A stretch of 64,000 bases of DNA from Frigididesulfovibrio sp031553235 (lineage in GTDB: Bacteria > Desulfobacterota > Desulfovibrionia > Desulfovibrionales > Desulfovibrionaceae), in contig JAVBLS010000018.1 of the NCBI GenBank assembly GCA_031553235.1, positions 1 to 64,000 of the forward strand, given 5' to 3'. Position 1 is the stretch's first letter. Each line of letters starts with the position of its first letter. Positions 35,542 through 42,972 of the stretch are shown one piece after another. Below the pieces are notes generated by a model, which made no database searches, was not told the origin of the DNA, and saw nothing but the letters and a program-made list of their open reading frames with translations. A program made the position numbers and the translations under genes.

Positions 35542-36003
35542 TCAGAGCAGGTGATCATTTTCAATGTTCATCTGCTCCAATGCCGTCAGGGCCAGGTGGT
35601 AGCCCAGGGAGCCGAAGCCGGCAACGACCCCGCAGCAGGCCGGTGCAATAACTGAATACCCGCGGAAGGGCTCGCTTTTAGCCCGGGCGTGAATATTGGA
35701 CAGGTGCACTTCGACCACCGGCCGGCCGCAAGCCGTGACCGCGTCGCGCAGGGCCAGGCTGTAATGAGCATGAGCACCGGGGTTGTAGATCACCCCGTCA
35801 AAGCTTTCCAGAAAAGCCCGGTGCAATTGGTCGATCAGCGCGCCTTCGTGGTTGCTTTGGAAAAAGTGCAGATCGTGGCCGGCCGCGCTGCCCGCCTCGG
35901 CCAGCTCGGCCATGAGATCGTCCAGGGTGCGGGTACCGTAGACTTCCGGCTCGCGCAGTCCGGTGAGATTCAGATTGGGGCCGTTGAGGACCAAAATTTT
36001 CAT
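35542..36003 (-). CDS. aroQ: 3-Dehydroquinate dehydratase, type II
   Basis: A 153-residue dodecameric-type AroQ. It has KILVLNGPNLNLTGLREPEVYG with the catalytic tyrosine, FFQSNHEGALIDQLH, YNPGAHAHYSLALRDA and VEVHLSNIHARAKSEPFR (quoted in pieces of the family signature). It performs the third shikimate step. The ATG at 36003 is chosen since GGAG lies eight bases ahead; an upstream in-frame ATG at 36051 would add non-homologous residues. An 11-base G run lies about 80 bases upstream. Confidence 0.95.
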   Translation of the reverse strand: MKILVLNGPNLNLTGLREPEVYGTRTLDDLMAELAEAGSAAGHDLHFFQSNHEGALIDQLHRAFLESFDGVIYNPGAHAHYSLALRDAVTACGRPVVEVHLSNIHARAKSEPFRGYSVIAPACCGVVAGFGSLGYHLALTALEQMNIENDHLL

Positions 36004-36078
36004 GGCGGGCTCCGGAAAAAAGGTTACCACCGAGAGCAATTGAATGCTCATTCATGCCGGCGCTTACTGTCTGTGTGT

Positions 36079-36089
36079 GGGGGGGGGGG
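36079..36089. repeat. G11 homopolymer in the clpA-aroQ gap
   Basis: Eleven consecutive G follow a short GT repeat in the non-coding gap between the clpA stop (36173) and the aroQ start (36003). It lies in the region expected to hold an aroQ promoter. Such runs are length-variable in many bacteria. Confidence 0.8.
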
Positions 36090-36172
36090 ACGCTCCGGCC
36101 CCCTCCGTATACAGGGCGCCCCCCATGGCCGGCAAGGGGCAACGGGGGGCGCGGGGCGAAGAGGAGGACGAA

Positions 36173-38479
36173 CTATTTTTTCCTGTTCTCCGACGAGTTT
36201 TTTTTCTCCACAGCGGCAAAAGAAAACGTCAGCCCGGTTGCCGTCCTCCCGTCCGCGGGGCCGGCTTTTGCCGCCGCATCCACCTTCACGCTGCCGCCGC
36301 GCTGCAATTTGCCGAAAAGGATTTCACCCGCCAGCACGTCTTCAAGCTGCTCGCGCATGACCCGGGCCAGCGGTCTGGCGCCAAAGACCGGGTCGTAGCC
36401 TGTGGCGGCGAGATGAGCCCTGGCCGCCGGGGTCAAAGCAAGTTCCACCTTCTTTTCCGCCAGGGAAAGAGACAGAACGCCGACAAACTTGTCCACCACC
36501 TGTTCCATGACCTTGGGTGAAAGCGGGGCAAAGGCGATCATCGCGTCCAAGCGGTTGCGGAATTCCGGGTTGAACAGGCGCTCCAGGGCTTTTTTACCCT
36601 TTTCCTCGGAATGTTGTGCACCCACGGGCGAGCCGAAGCCTATGCCGCGCGAAGCCATTTCAAAGGCCCCGGCGTTGGTGGTCATGATGATGATCGCGTT
36701 GCGAAAATCGGCCTTGCGTCCGGTGCTGTCGGTCAGGGTGGCATAGTCCATGACCTGGAGCAGAATGTTGAAAACGTCCGGATGGGCCTTTTCCATTTCA
36801 TCGAGCAGGAGCACGGCGTGGGGATTTTTGCGCACCGACTCGGTCAGCAGGCCACCCTGGTCGAAACCCACGTAGCCCGGCGGCGCACCCACCAGCCTCG
36901 ATACGGCGTGTTTTTCCATGTATTCCGACATGTCGTAGCGCAAAAAGGCCACCCCAAGAGAAGCGGCCAATTGTTTGGCCAACTCGGTCTTGCCCACGCC
37001 GGTGGGGCCGTAAAACAGAAAAGCACCCTGCGGCCGGCCCTCGGCCCGAAAACCCGCCCTGGCCCGGAGCACCGCCCGGGTGACGGCCGAAACCGCCTCG
37101 TCCTGGCCGAAAACCACGTTTTTCAGATCGCGTTTCAGGCCTTTGAGCGCGGCCTTTTCATCGGTCGTGGCCTTGGTCGCCGGGATGCGGGCCATGCTTT
37201 CCACCACTTCCTGCACATCGGCAACGCCCACGGAAAGGGTCTTTTTACCGTTTGCGGCATCCGGCTTCAGGCGTCGACGCGCCCCGGCCTCGTCAATCAG
37301 GTCGATGGCCTTGTCCGGCAGGCGGGCTTCGGGCAGATGGCGCACGGCCAGAGTGACCGCGGCCTCGAGCGCGGCCGGGGTGTAGCGGACCTTATGGTGG
37401 CGTTCGTAGTGGGATTTCAGGCCCTTAAGGATGGCCACGCTTTCGGCATGATCCGGCTCGTTGACGTCGATTTTCTGAAAACGCCGGGTAAAGGCCTTGT
37501 CTTTCTCAAAATGGTTGCGCAACTCCTCATACGTGGTGGAGCCGATGCAGCGCAGCTTGCCTGAGCCGAGCACTGGCTTGAGGATGTTCGAGGCATCCAG
37601 CGAACCGCCGCTGACCGCACCCGCGCCCACCAGGGTATGGATTTCGTCCACAAAGAGGATGGCGTTGGGCATGTGCTCCAAAGCGGCCAGAATCGACTTG
37701 AGCCTGCCCTCGAAGTCGCCCCGGTACTTGGTGCCGGCCATGAGCCCGGCCAAATCCAGAGACAGCAGCCGGGCATCTTTGAAATCGTCGGGCACGTCGC
37801 CCGAGGTGATGCGCCGGGCAAGCCCTTCGGCCAAGGCGGTTTTGCCCACGCCCGGGTCGCCCACCAGCAAAGGATTGTTTTTGCGCCGACGGGCCAAAAT
37901 TTGCACGGCGCGTTCAATTTCACGCTCTCGGCCGATCAGCGGGTCCAATTCGCCCCGTTCGGCTTTGGCCGTCAGATCCGTGGTGTATTTGGCCAGGGTC
38001 TTGGCATCCGGGTCCTCGCCCGTTTCCTGGTCGGCCGCGGTTTCTTTCACCCCCAGGGTGGCGTGGGCCACACGCTCCATGATGTCCATGCGGGTGACAC
38101 CTTGGGCGAGAATGAAATAGGCGGCGTAAGAATTTTCTTCCTCCAGCAGACAGATCAGCACGTCGCCTATGCCGGCCTTGTGCCGGCCGGAGTTGTGCAT
38201 CTGGCGCACGGTGCGCTGCATAACCCGCTGCACGGCAATGGTCTGGACCACTTCGCCCGTGCCCTCCTCAAGGGGGGTGATGTGCTCGTCGAAAAAACGC
38301 TCCAGTTTTTGCAGCAGTAAGGAGATGTCTACACCCGCCTCTTGCAGCAGAGCGCGACCCGGCTGCACACCGGCGATGCCGAAAAGCAGATGTTCGAGCG
38401 AAAGGTATTCATGCCGGCGCGAGCGCACCAGATTGACGGCCAGGGCCAGGGCCTGCTCCAGATTGGAATCGAGCATCAT
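36173..38479 (-). CDS. clpA: ATP-dependent Clp protease ATPase subunit ClpA
   Basis: A 768-residue Hsp100 ATPase with the ClpA N-domain (two repeats), AAA module 1 with GDPGVGKTALAEGLA, and AAA module 2 with GPTGVGKTELAKQLA followed by the EKAHPDVFN region. There is no ClpB-like middle domain, so ClpA is the correct call. It unfolds substrates for ClpP, and N-degron substrates come through ClpS. The ATG overlaps the clpS stop by four bases (ATGA). clpP is not in the window. Confidence 0.96.
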   Translation of the reverse strand: MMLDSNLEQALALAVNLVRSRRHEYLSLEHLLFGIAGVQPGRALLQEAGVDISLLLQKLERFFDEHITPLEEGTGEVVQTIAVQRVMQRTVRQMHNSGRHKAGIGDVLICLLEEENSYAAYFILAQGVTRMDIMERVAHATLGVKETAADQETGEDPDAKTLAKYTTDLTAKAERGELDPLIGREREIERAVQILARRRKNNPLLVGDPGVGKTALAEGLARRITSGDVPDDFKDARLLSLDLAGLMAGTKYRGDFEGRLKSILAALEHMPNAILFVDEIHTLVGAGAVSGGSLDASNILKPVLGSGKLRCIGSTTYEELRNHFEKDKAFTRRFQKIDVNEPDHAESVAILKGLKSHYERHHKVRYTPAALEAAVTLAVRHLPEARLPDKAIDLIDEAGARRRLKPDAANGKKTLSVGVADVQEVVESMARIPATKATTDEKAALKGLKRDLKNVVFGQDEAVSAVTRAVLRARAGFRAEGRPQGAFLFYGPTGVGKTELAKQLAASLGVAFLRYDMSEYMEKHAVSRLVGAPPGYVGFDQGGLLTESVRKNPHAVLLLDEMEKAHPDVFNILLQVMDYATLTDSTGRKADFRNAIIIMTTNAGAFEMASRGIGFGSPVGAQHSEEKGKKALERLFNPEFRNRLDAMIAFAPLSPKVMEQVVDKFVGVLSLSLAEKKVELALTPAARAHLAATGYDPVFGARPLARVMREQLEDVLAGEILFGKLQRGGSVKVDAAAKAGPADGRTATGLTFSFAAVEKKNSSENRKK

Positions 38480-38790
38480 TCTTCCTCCATACTGCAGCGC
38501 AACGGGAAGCCGGCGCTCCGGGCCTTTTCATGCACCTGCATGACCTTGGTTTCGGCCACTTCTTCCGTATACACGCCGCAGACCCCCAAGCCCCGCTCAT
38601 GCACGGAAGACATGATCGCCGAGGCCTGTTCCGGGCTTTTGCGAAAAACGGTCCGCAAAATCTCCACCACGAATTCCATGGTGGTATAATCGTCATTATG
38701 CAGCAGCACCTTGAATTTGCGCGGTTCGCGCACCTCAAGATCTGCGCGGATGTCCGACATTCCTTCGTTCTGAGGATGATCCGGGCTCAT
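38476..38790 (-). CDS. clpS: Clp protease adaptor ClpS
   Basis: A 104-residue adaptor with the signature FKVLLHNDDYTTMEFVVEIL and a later VHERGLGVCGVYTEEVAETK. It binds the ClpA N-domain and delivers proteins with N-terminal Leu, Phe, Tyr or Trp. The ATG at 38790 has AAGGA eight bases ahead. It is the first gene of the clpS-clpA pair and precedes a poorly conserved 240-base gap to radA. Confidence 0.96.
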   Translation of the reverse strand: MSPDHPQNEGMSDIRADLEVREPRKFKVLLHNDDYTTMEFVVEILRTVFRKSPEQASAIMSSVHERGLGVCGVYTEEVAETKVMQVHEKARSAGFPLRCSMEEE

Positions 38791-39033
38791 GGGTTTTTCC
38801 TTGTCGCCGTAACGGGCAGGCAGGCGGTCAAAGCGGCCGGCCCGACCGACATCGACGGACCGGGCCGAAAGCACCATCCTTCGAGCGGCGCCGGGGGAGG
38901 GCCGCGTACTTCTTCATGCTTGTATGATGAGTCGAAAACGCGGCCCGGTCAAGTGCCGTTTGCCGCGACACAGGGGGCTGCCGGTGGAACGCCTGCTCAG
39001 TCGCACAGCGCTCCGGGGCCGTCTTGGGGCCGG

Positions 39034-40428
39034 CTACTCCTCGGGTCCGGGCGGCCTGGGCCACGCGGCTTTTCCGGCCACTCCCTTGCGGGCGAATAAG
39101 GCCTGCTGCACCTCGTTCAGGGTGCGCACGCCCCAGCCGGATTCGCCGTCGGCCGGGTGAATCAACGGTTTGTAGCCCAAACGCTTGGCCTGGGTCTCGC
39201 GCATGGCATGCCCGGCCACAGGCCGGACCTGGCCGTTCAAGTCCACCTCGCCCCAGAACACCGCCCGCTCGGGCAGGGGAATGTCGTAAAACGACGACAG
39301 CAACGCGGCCACCAGGGCCAGATCCATGCCCGGTTCGGCCAGCTTCAGGCCACCGCCCACCTTGGCGTAGATATCCGCCTGGGCAAAGGACAGCCGCAGC
39401 CGCTTTTCCAGTACGGCCAGAAGCAGGTGCAGCCGGTTGACGTCAAAGCCCAGGCCGGCCCGCCGGGGCATGGCCAGAAAGCTTTTGGTCACCAGGGCCT
39501 GCACTTCCACGGCCAGGGGGCGCTGTCCGTCCAGGGCCATGACCACGGCCGTGCCTGAAAGGGACGGGTCGCGCGCGCCGAGAAAGTAGGTCGAGGGGTC
39601 TTCCACCGGTTCAAGGCCGCGCTCGACCATCTGGAAGACCAGCAGTTCCTGGTTGGGGCCGAAGCGGTTTTTGAGCACCCGCAACAGGCGGAAGGCCTGC
39701 CGGCGGTCGCCTTCAAGGGAGATGACCGTGTCGACCATGTGCTCCAGCAGGCGCGGCCCGGCCAGAGCGCCGTCTTTGGTCACATGGCCTACAAAAACAA
39801 CCGTGGTGCCGCTTTTGCGGCAGCGCTCGGCCAGTTCCACGGCCACGGCCCGCACCTGGGCGACATTGCCGGGCAGACCTTCGGCCCGCATGCTGGTCAG
39901 GGTCTGGATCGAGTCGAGAATAACCAGAGCCGTGGGGTCTGCGCCTTCCAGCACGGGGAAAACGTCCTCCACCTGCGAGGTGGCCAGGACGAAAAGGTTT
40001 TCATGCAGCAACCCGAGGCGATCGGCCCGACTGCGAATCTGTGCAGGCGATTCCTCCCCGCTGACATACACGGCCCGTCGGCCGGCCGCAGCCACCCGCC
40101 CGGCCACCTGCAGCAACAGAGTGGACTTGCCTATGCCCGGCTCACCGCCGACCAGTAGGGCGCTGCCCGGCACCAGGCCCTTGCCCAGAATACGATCCAG
40201 GGCGGCCAGGCCGGTGCCGAAGGCGGCACCGACCAGATCCGGCACTTCGCTCAGTCGCATGACCGGCTCGGCATGAGCGGCCACGGGGGTGTTTCGGGAA
40301 GACGGAGAAACGTTCAGGGTCTGCGGCTCAAGGCTGTTCCATTCACCACAGGTGGGACACTGGCCCTTCCATTGCGCGGAACGCCCGCCGCATTGGGAGC
40401 AGACGTAGATTTCGCGGAGTTTAGCCAT
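39034..40428 (-). CDS. radA: DNA repair protein RadA (Sms)
   Basis: A 464-residue RadA. It has the N-terminal zinc finger CSQCGG...CPTCGEW, the Walker A GGEPGIGKSTLLLQ, the RadA-specific LKNRFGPNQE motif, and a C-terminal Lon-like domain with GEVDLNGQVRPV. It promotes branch migration in recombination. The ATG at 40428 gives the usual zinc-finger start and overlaps the zinc-ribbon gene stop by eight bases, so the two genes are probably co-translated. Confidence 0.96.
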   Translation of the reverse strand: MAKLREIYVCSQCGGRSAQWKGQCPTCGEWNSLEPQTLNVSPSSRNTPVAAHAEPVMRLSEVPDLVGAAFGTGLAALDRILGKGLVPGSALLVGGEPGIGKSTLLLQVAGRVAAAGRRAVYVSGEESPAQIRSRADRLGLLHENLFVLATSQVEDVFPVLEGADPTALVILDSIQTLTSMRAEGLPGNVAQVRAVAVELAERCRKSGTTVVFVGHVTKDGALAGPRLLEHMVDTVISLEGDRRQAFRLLRVLKNRFGPNQELLVFQMVERGLEPVEDPSTYFLGARDPSLSGTAVVMALDGQRPLAVEVQALVTKSFLAMPRRAGLGFDVNRLHLLLAVLEKRLRLSFAQADIYAKVGGGLKLAEPGMDLALVAALLSSFYDIPLPERAVFWGEVDLNGQVRPVAGHAMRETQAKRLGYKPLIHPADGESGWGVRTLNEVQQALFARKGVAGKAAWPRPPGPEE

Positions 40429-41257
40429 TGCCCTGCGGAGCGGACTCCGGGGCCACGTCCTTGGCATCTATGGGGCGGACCTCAAATTCCCAGAGATCCT
40501 TCCAGGGTTGCCACGGCTTGCCGGCTTCCTCTTTCTCCCCTTCGGCCGGCTGCGGCTTGGCCGCGGGCGTGAAGACGAACCAGAAGGGAGTGCTCTGCTT
40601 CGGCTCGACGTTGCTGTTGTTCAGCAGCACCTCCACCCGATTGCCCAGGGCCTCTTCCAGGCCCTGAGCCGTGAGCACCTGCAACTGAGTGAGGAAAGGG
40701 TCGGGACCGCAAAGCCGGGTCTGCCGGGCTATGACCGTGCCGTTTTTGGCGAACAGGCGGGCTTCAACCGCGATGAAGGCTTTCGGTACCTTGAAATTGT
40801 TCACCGCGTTGCCCTTGATGACCACGAGATCGCCGAGTTTGTCGTTCTTCACTATAAACTGGCGTACATCCACCAGATCGATGTCGCGCACCCCGGCGGC
40901 CGGGTCGGCCTCAGACGCCGCAGTGTCACCCTGGCCGGCGGGTGTTTGCCCGACATTTCCCACTGGCTTGTCGGGAGAAGAAAAGGAGCGGTAGATCATC
41001 CAGCCGCCCGCGCCCACGCCCGCCAGACACAAAAGCACGGCAAAAAGCGACAGAACGGCGCGGATGCCCCGCTTCTTGGGGGATTTTTTCATGTCGGGCA
41101 GAGGCTCTTCAATGGCGGGCGCGGCCGCGGGCTGCGCTTCCGGCAGAGCCATGGGGAAGATGTAGCCGCAATTGGAGCAACGGGCTTTACGCCCCGGCCG
41201 GAAAAGCCCATCCGGCAGAGAAAAGGTCGTCTCGCATTTGGGGCAGGAAATCAGCAT
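40421..41257 (-). CDS. Zinc-ribbon and DUF3426 membrane protein
   Basis: A 278-residue protein. An MJ0042-type zinc ribbon at the N-terminus (CPKCETTFSLPDGLFRPG then CSNCGYIF) is followed by a Pro-rich linker. One membrane helix (IRAVLSLFAVLLCLAGVGAGG) is followed by an extracytoplasmic beta domain of the DUF3426 type. Such proteins are widespread in this lineage, but no biochemical role is known. It sits between hpt and radA. The ATG at 41257 is preferred to the one 9 codons upstream, since it places the zinc ribbon at the N-terminus. Confidence 0.75.
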   Translation of the reverse strand: MLISCPKCETTFSLPDGLFRPGRKARCSNCGYIFPMALPEAQPAAAPAIEEPLPDMKKSPKKRGIRAVLSLFAVLLCLAGVGAGGWMIYRSFSSPDKPVGNVGQTPAGQGDTAASEADPAAGVRDIDLVDVRQFIVKNDKLGDLVVIKGNAVNNFKVPKAFIAVEARLFAKNGTVIARQTRLCGPDPFLTQLQVLTAQGLEEALGNRVEVLLNNSNVEPKQSTPFWFVFTPAAKPQPAEGEKEEAGKPWQPWKDLWEFEVRPIDAKDVAPESAPQGNG

Positions 41258-41289
41258 AGTATCCGCGCCTTGTTCGCCGGACATCCACT

Positions 41290-41838
41290 CTAGCAGGAAT
41301 CGCCTTGCAGTTCCAGAATATATATGGCCGGCAGTTCACGGAAACGCTCGGCATAGTCCAGGCCGTAGCCGACAATGAAGCCCTCGGAAAGGATGAAGCC
41401 CGGAAAATCCACGTCCACCCGGACCTCGCGGCGTTCCCGCTTATCCACCAGGGCGGCCAGACGCAACGAGACGGCCCCGCGCGCCGAAAGGCAGCGGAAG
41501 AGGAACTCCATGGAGTGGCCTGTGTCCACTACATCTTCCACGATCAACACGTGTTTGCCTTCCAGAGAAATTTCCACATCCTTGGTGAAGCTGATGCTTC
41601 TGGAAGAATCCATGGTGTTGCCGTAACTGGCCAGGCGAACAAAATCGACCTCCGGCTGCACGCTGATGCGCTTCAGGAGGTCGGAGAAAAACATAAAGCC
41701 CCCTTTGAGCACGCAGACCACGACCAGAGGCTTTCCTTCGTAAACCGCATTGATCTCGGCGGCCAATTCCCGCACCCTGGTCTGGATTTGCTCGTCGGTG
41801 TACAGAACATCCAGGTTTTTCACCGCTATTGTGGCCAT
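41290..41838 (-). CDS. hpt: Hypoxanthine phosphoribosyltransferase
   Basis: A 182-residue PRTase with VVCVLKGGFMFFSDLL (loop with cis-peptide), the PRPP motif VLIVEDVVDTGHSMEFL, and the flexible loop near residues 70-80. It recycles hypoxanthine and guanine to IMP and GMP. GAGG before the ATG supports the start. It lies 32 bases upstream of the zinc-ribbon gene in the same direction. Confidence 0.93.
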   Translation of the reverse strand: MATIAVKNLDVLYTDEQIQTRVRELAAEINAVYEGKPLVVVCVLKGGFMFFSDLLKRISVQPEVDFVRLASYGNTMDSSRSISFTKDVEISLEGKHVLIVEDVVDTGHSMEFLFRCLSARGAVSLRLAALVDKRERREVRVDVDFPGFILSEGFIVGYGLDYAERFRELPAIYILELQGDSC

Positions 41839-41848
41839 GTGCGCAACC

Positions 41849-42310
41849 TCATACCCGCCGCATCATGGCGGTCTCATCGCAATCGGGGAACTTGGGGCAA
41901 TGAATGCAGTCGGCCCAGATTTTCTGGGGGAGTGTATCCATAGCCACCACTTCAAAGTCCAGGCCGGCAAAAAAACCGGTCTGGTAAGTCAGGGTGAAAA
42001 CCTGCGAAATGCCCAACACACGAGCCTCTTCCAGGCAGGCTTCCACCAGAACACGGCCGTAGCCGTTGCCGCGCAAATTTTCATGCACGAACAGGGATCG
42101 TATTTCGCCGATGTTCTCCCACATCACGGCCAGAGCGCAAAAGCCGAGCATCTTGCCGTCGCCGTCCTCCAGCACCATGAAATCGCGAATATGGCTGTAA
42201 AGCTGTGACAATGAGCGCGAAAGCATCAGGCCAGCGCTTGCGGCCCGCAGCAGAGCAGCATGGATGGGCTTGACGTCGGAGGCCGACGCCTTGCGGACGA
42301 TATGTTTCAT
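41849..42310 (-). CDS. argA: Short-type N-acetylglutamate synthase (ArgA-like GNAT)
   Basis: A 153-residue GNAT acetyltransferase. The acetyl-CoA loop is LRGNGYGRVLVEACLEEA. The C-terminal segment LPQKIWADCIHCPKFPDCDE is characteristic of the short ArgA enzymes that make N-acetylglutamate in delta- and epsilon-proteobacteria. This cysteine-rich tail is unusual for generic GNAT proteins and supports the call. It is placed between hpt and the thioredoxin-fold gene, with a three-base gap to the latter. Confidence 0.8.
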   Translation of the reverse strand: MKHIVRKASASDVKPIHAALLRAASAGLMLSRSLSQLYSHIRDFMVLEDGDGKMLGFCALAVMWENIGEIRSLFVHENLRGNGYGRVLVEACLEEARVLGISQVFTLTYQTGFFAGLDFEVVAMDTLPQKIWADCIHCPKFPDCDETAMMRRV

Positions 42311-42313
42311 AAT

Positions 42314-42796
42314 TTACTGGGCGGAAATCTTTTTGACCGCGTCGATCAGGTCGTCCTTGTCCACATAGCCTTCGTGGTTGGTGACCAAATCGCCGCGCTT
42401 GTTGTAAATGAGCAGCAGAGGCACTGCTGTGACCCCGACGTTCTCTTCAAATTTATTTTCGGCCAGAAAGATGGGATAGTTCACTCCCATGCCTTCCAGA
42501 AAGTTGTAAAGGGCCTTGGGGGTCTTGTCCACGGAGACGCCGATCAGGGTCATCTCCTTGTCTGAAAAGGCCTTGCGCACCTCAACCAGACCGGGAACCT
42601 CTTTGCGGCAGGGTGGGCACCAGGAGGCAAAGACGTTGATCACCACCACCTTGCCCTTGTTGTCGTTGATCATTTTGACCAGGGCTTTGGCGTCCATACC
42701 TTTAATGGAACCAGGGACGATTTCCGCCGCCTGCGAGGAAAGGGCCGCCAGGCACAGACAGGCGATCAACAGAACGGCATTGACACGGCGAAACAT
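42314..42796 (-). CDS. TlpA-like periplasmic thioredoxin
   Basis: A 160-residue TlpA/ResA-family protein. A signal peptide (VNAVLLIACLCLAALSSQAA) precedes a thioredoxin fold with the active site WCPPCR. Features include VVVINVFASWCPPCRKEV and a cis-proline in AVPLLLIYNKRGD. It reduces or shuttles disulfides outside the cytoplasm, for example in cytochrome c maturation. AAAGGAGGCGACG directly before the ATG gives a strong start. It is next to the argA-like gene but not obviously linked to it. Confidence 0.88.
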   Translation of the reverse strand: MFRRVNAVLLIACLCLAALSSQAAEIVPGSIKGMDAKALVKMINDNKGKVVVINVFASWCPPCRKEVPGLVEVRKAFSDKEMTLIGVSVDKTPKALYNFLEGMGVNYPIFLAENKFEENVGVTAVPLLLIYNKRGDLVTNHEGYVDKDDLIDAVKKISAQ

Positions 42797-42972
42797 CGTC
42801 GCCTCCTTTTCACAATTCAGGTTGAACGGCCAATCAAAGGGCATAAACCAACGACGTGCGGCCGACTTTTCTGTACAGCACATCCGCCCCGGCGTCCAGT
42901 ACCGGCTGTTTCGGACTTATTTCGTTTTCATTGCGGTTGCGTTATAAAAACAGGTTCGATCCGGAAAGATCA

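Noticed and set aside
36034..36049. GAGCA / TGCTC mini-hairpin upstream of aroQ as a repeat-family member
   Set aside because: The stem is only 5 bp and no flanking repeat sequence is shared.
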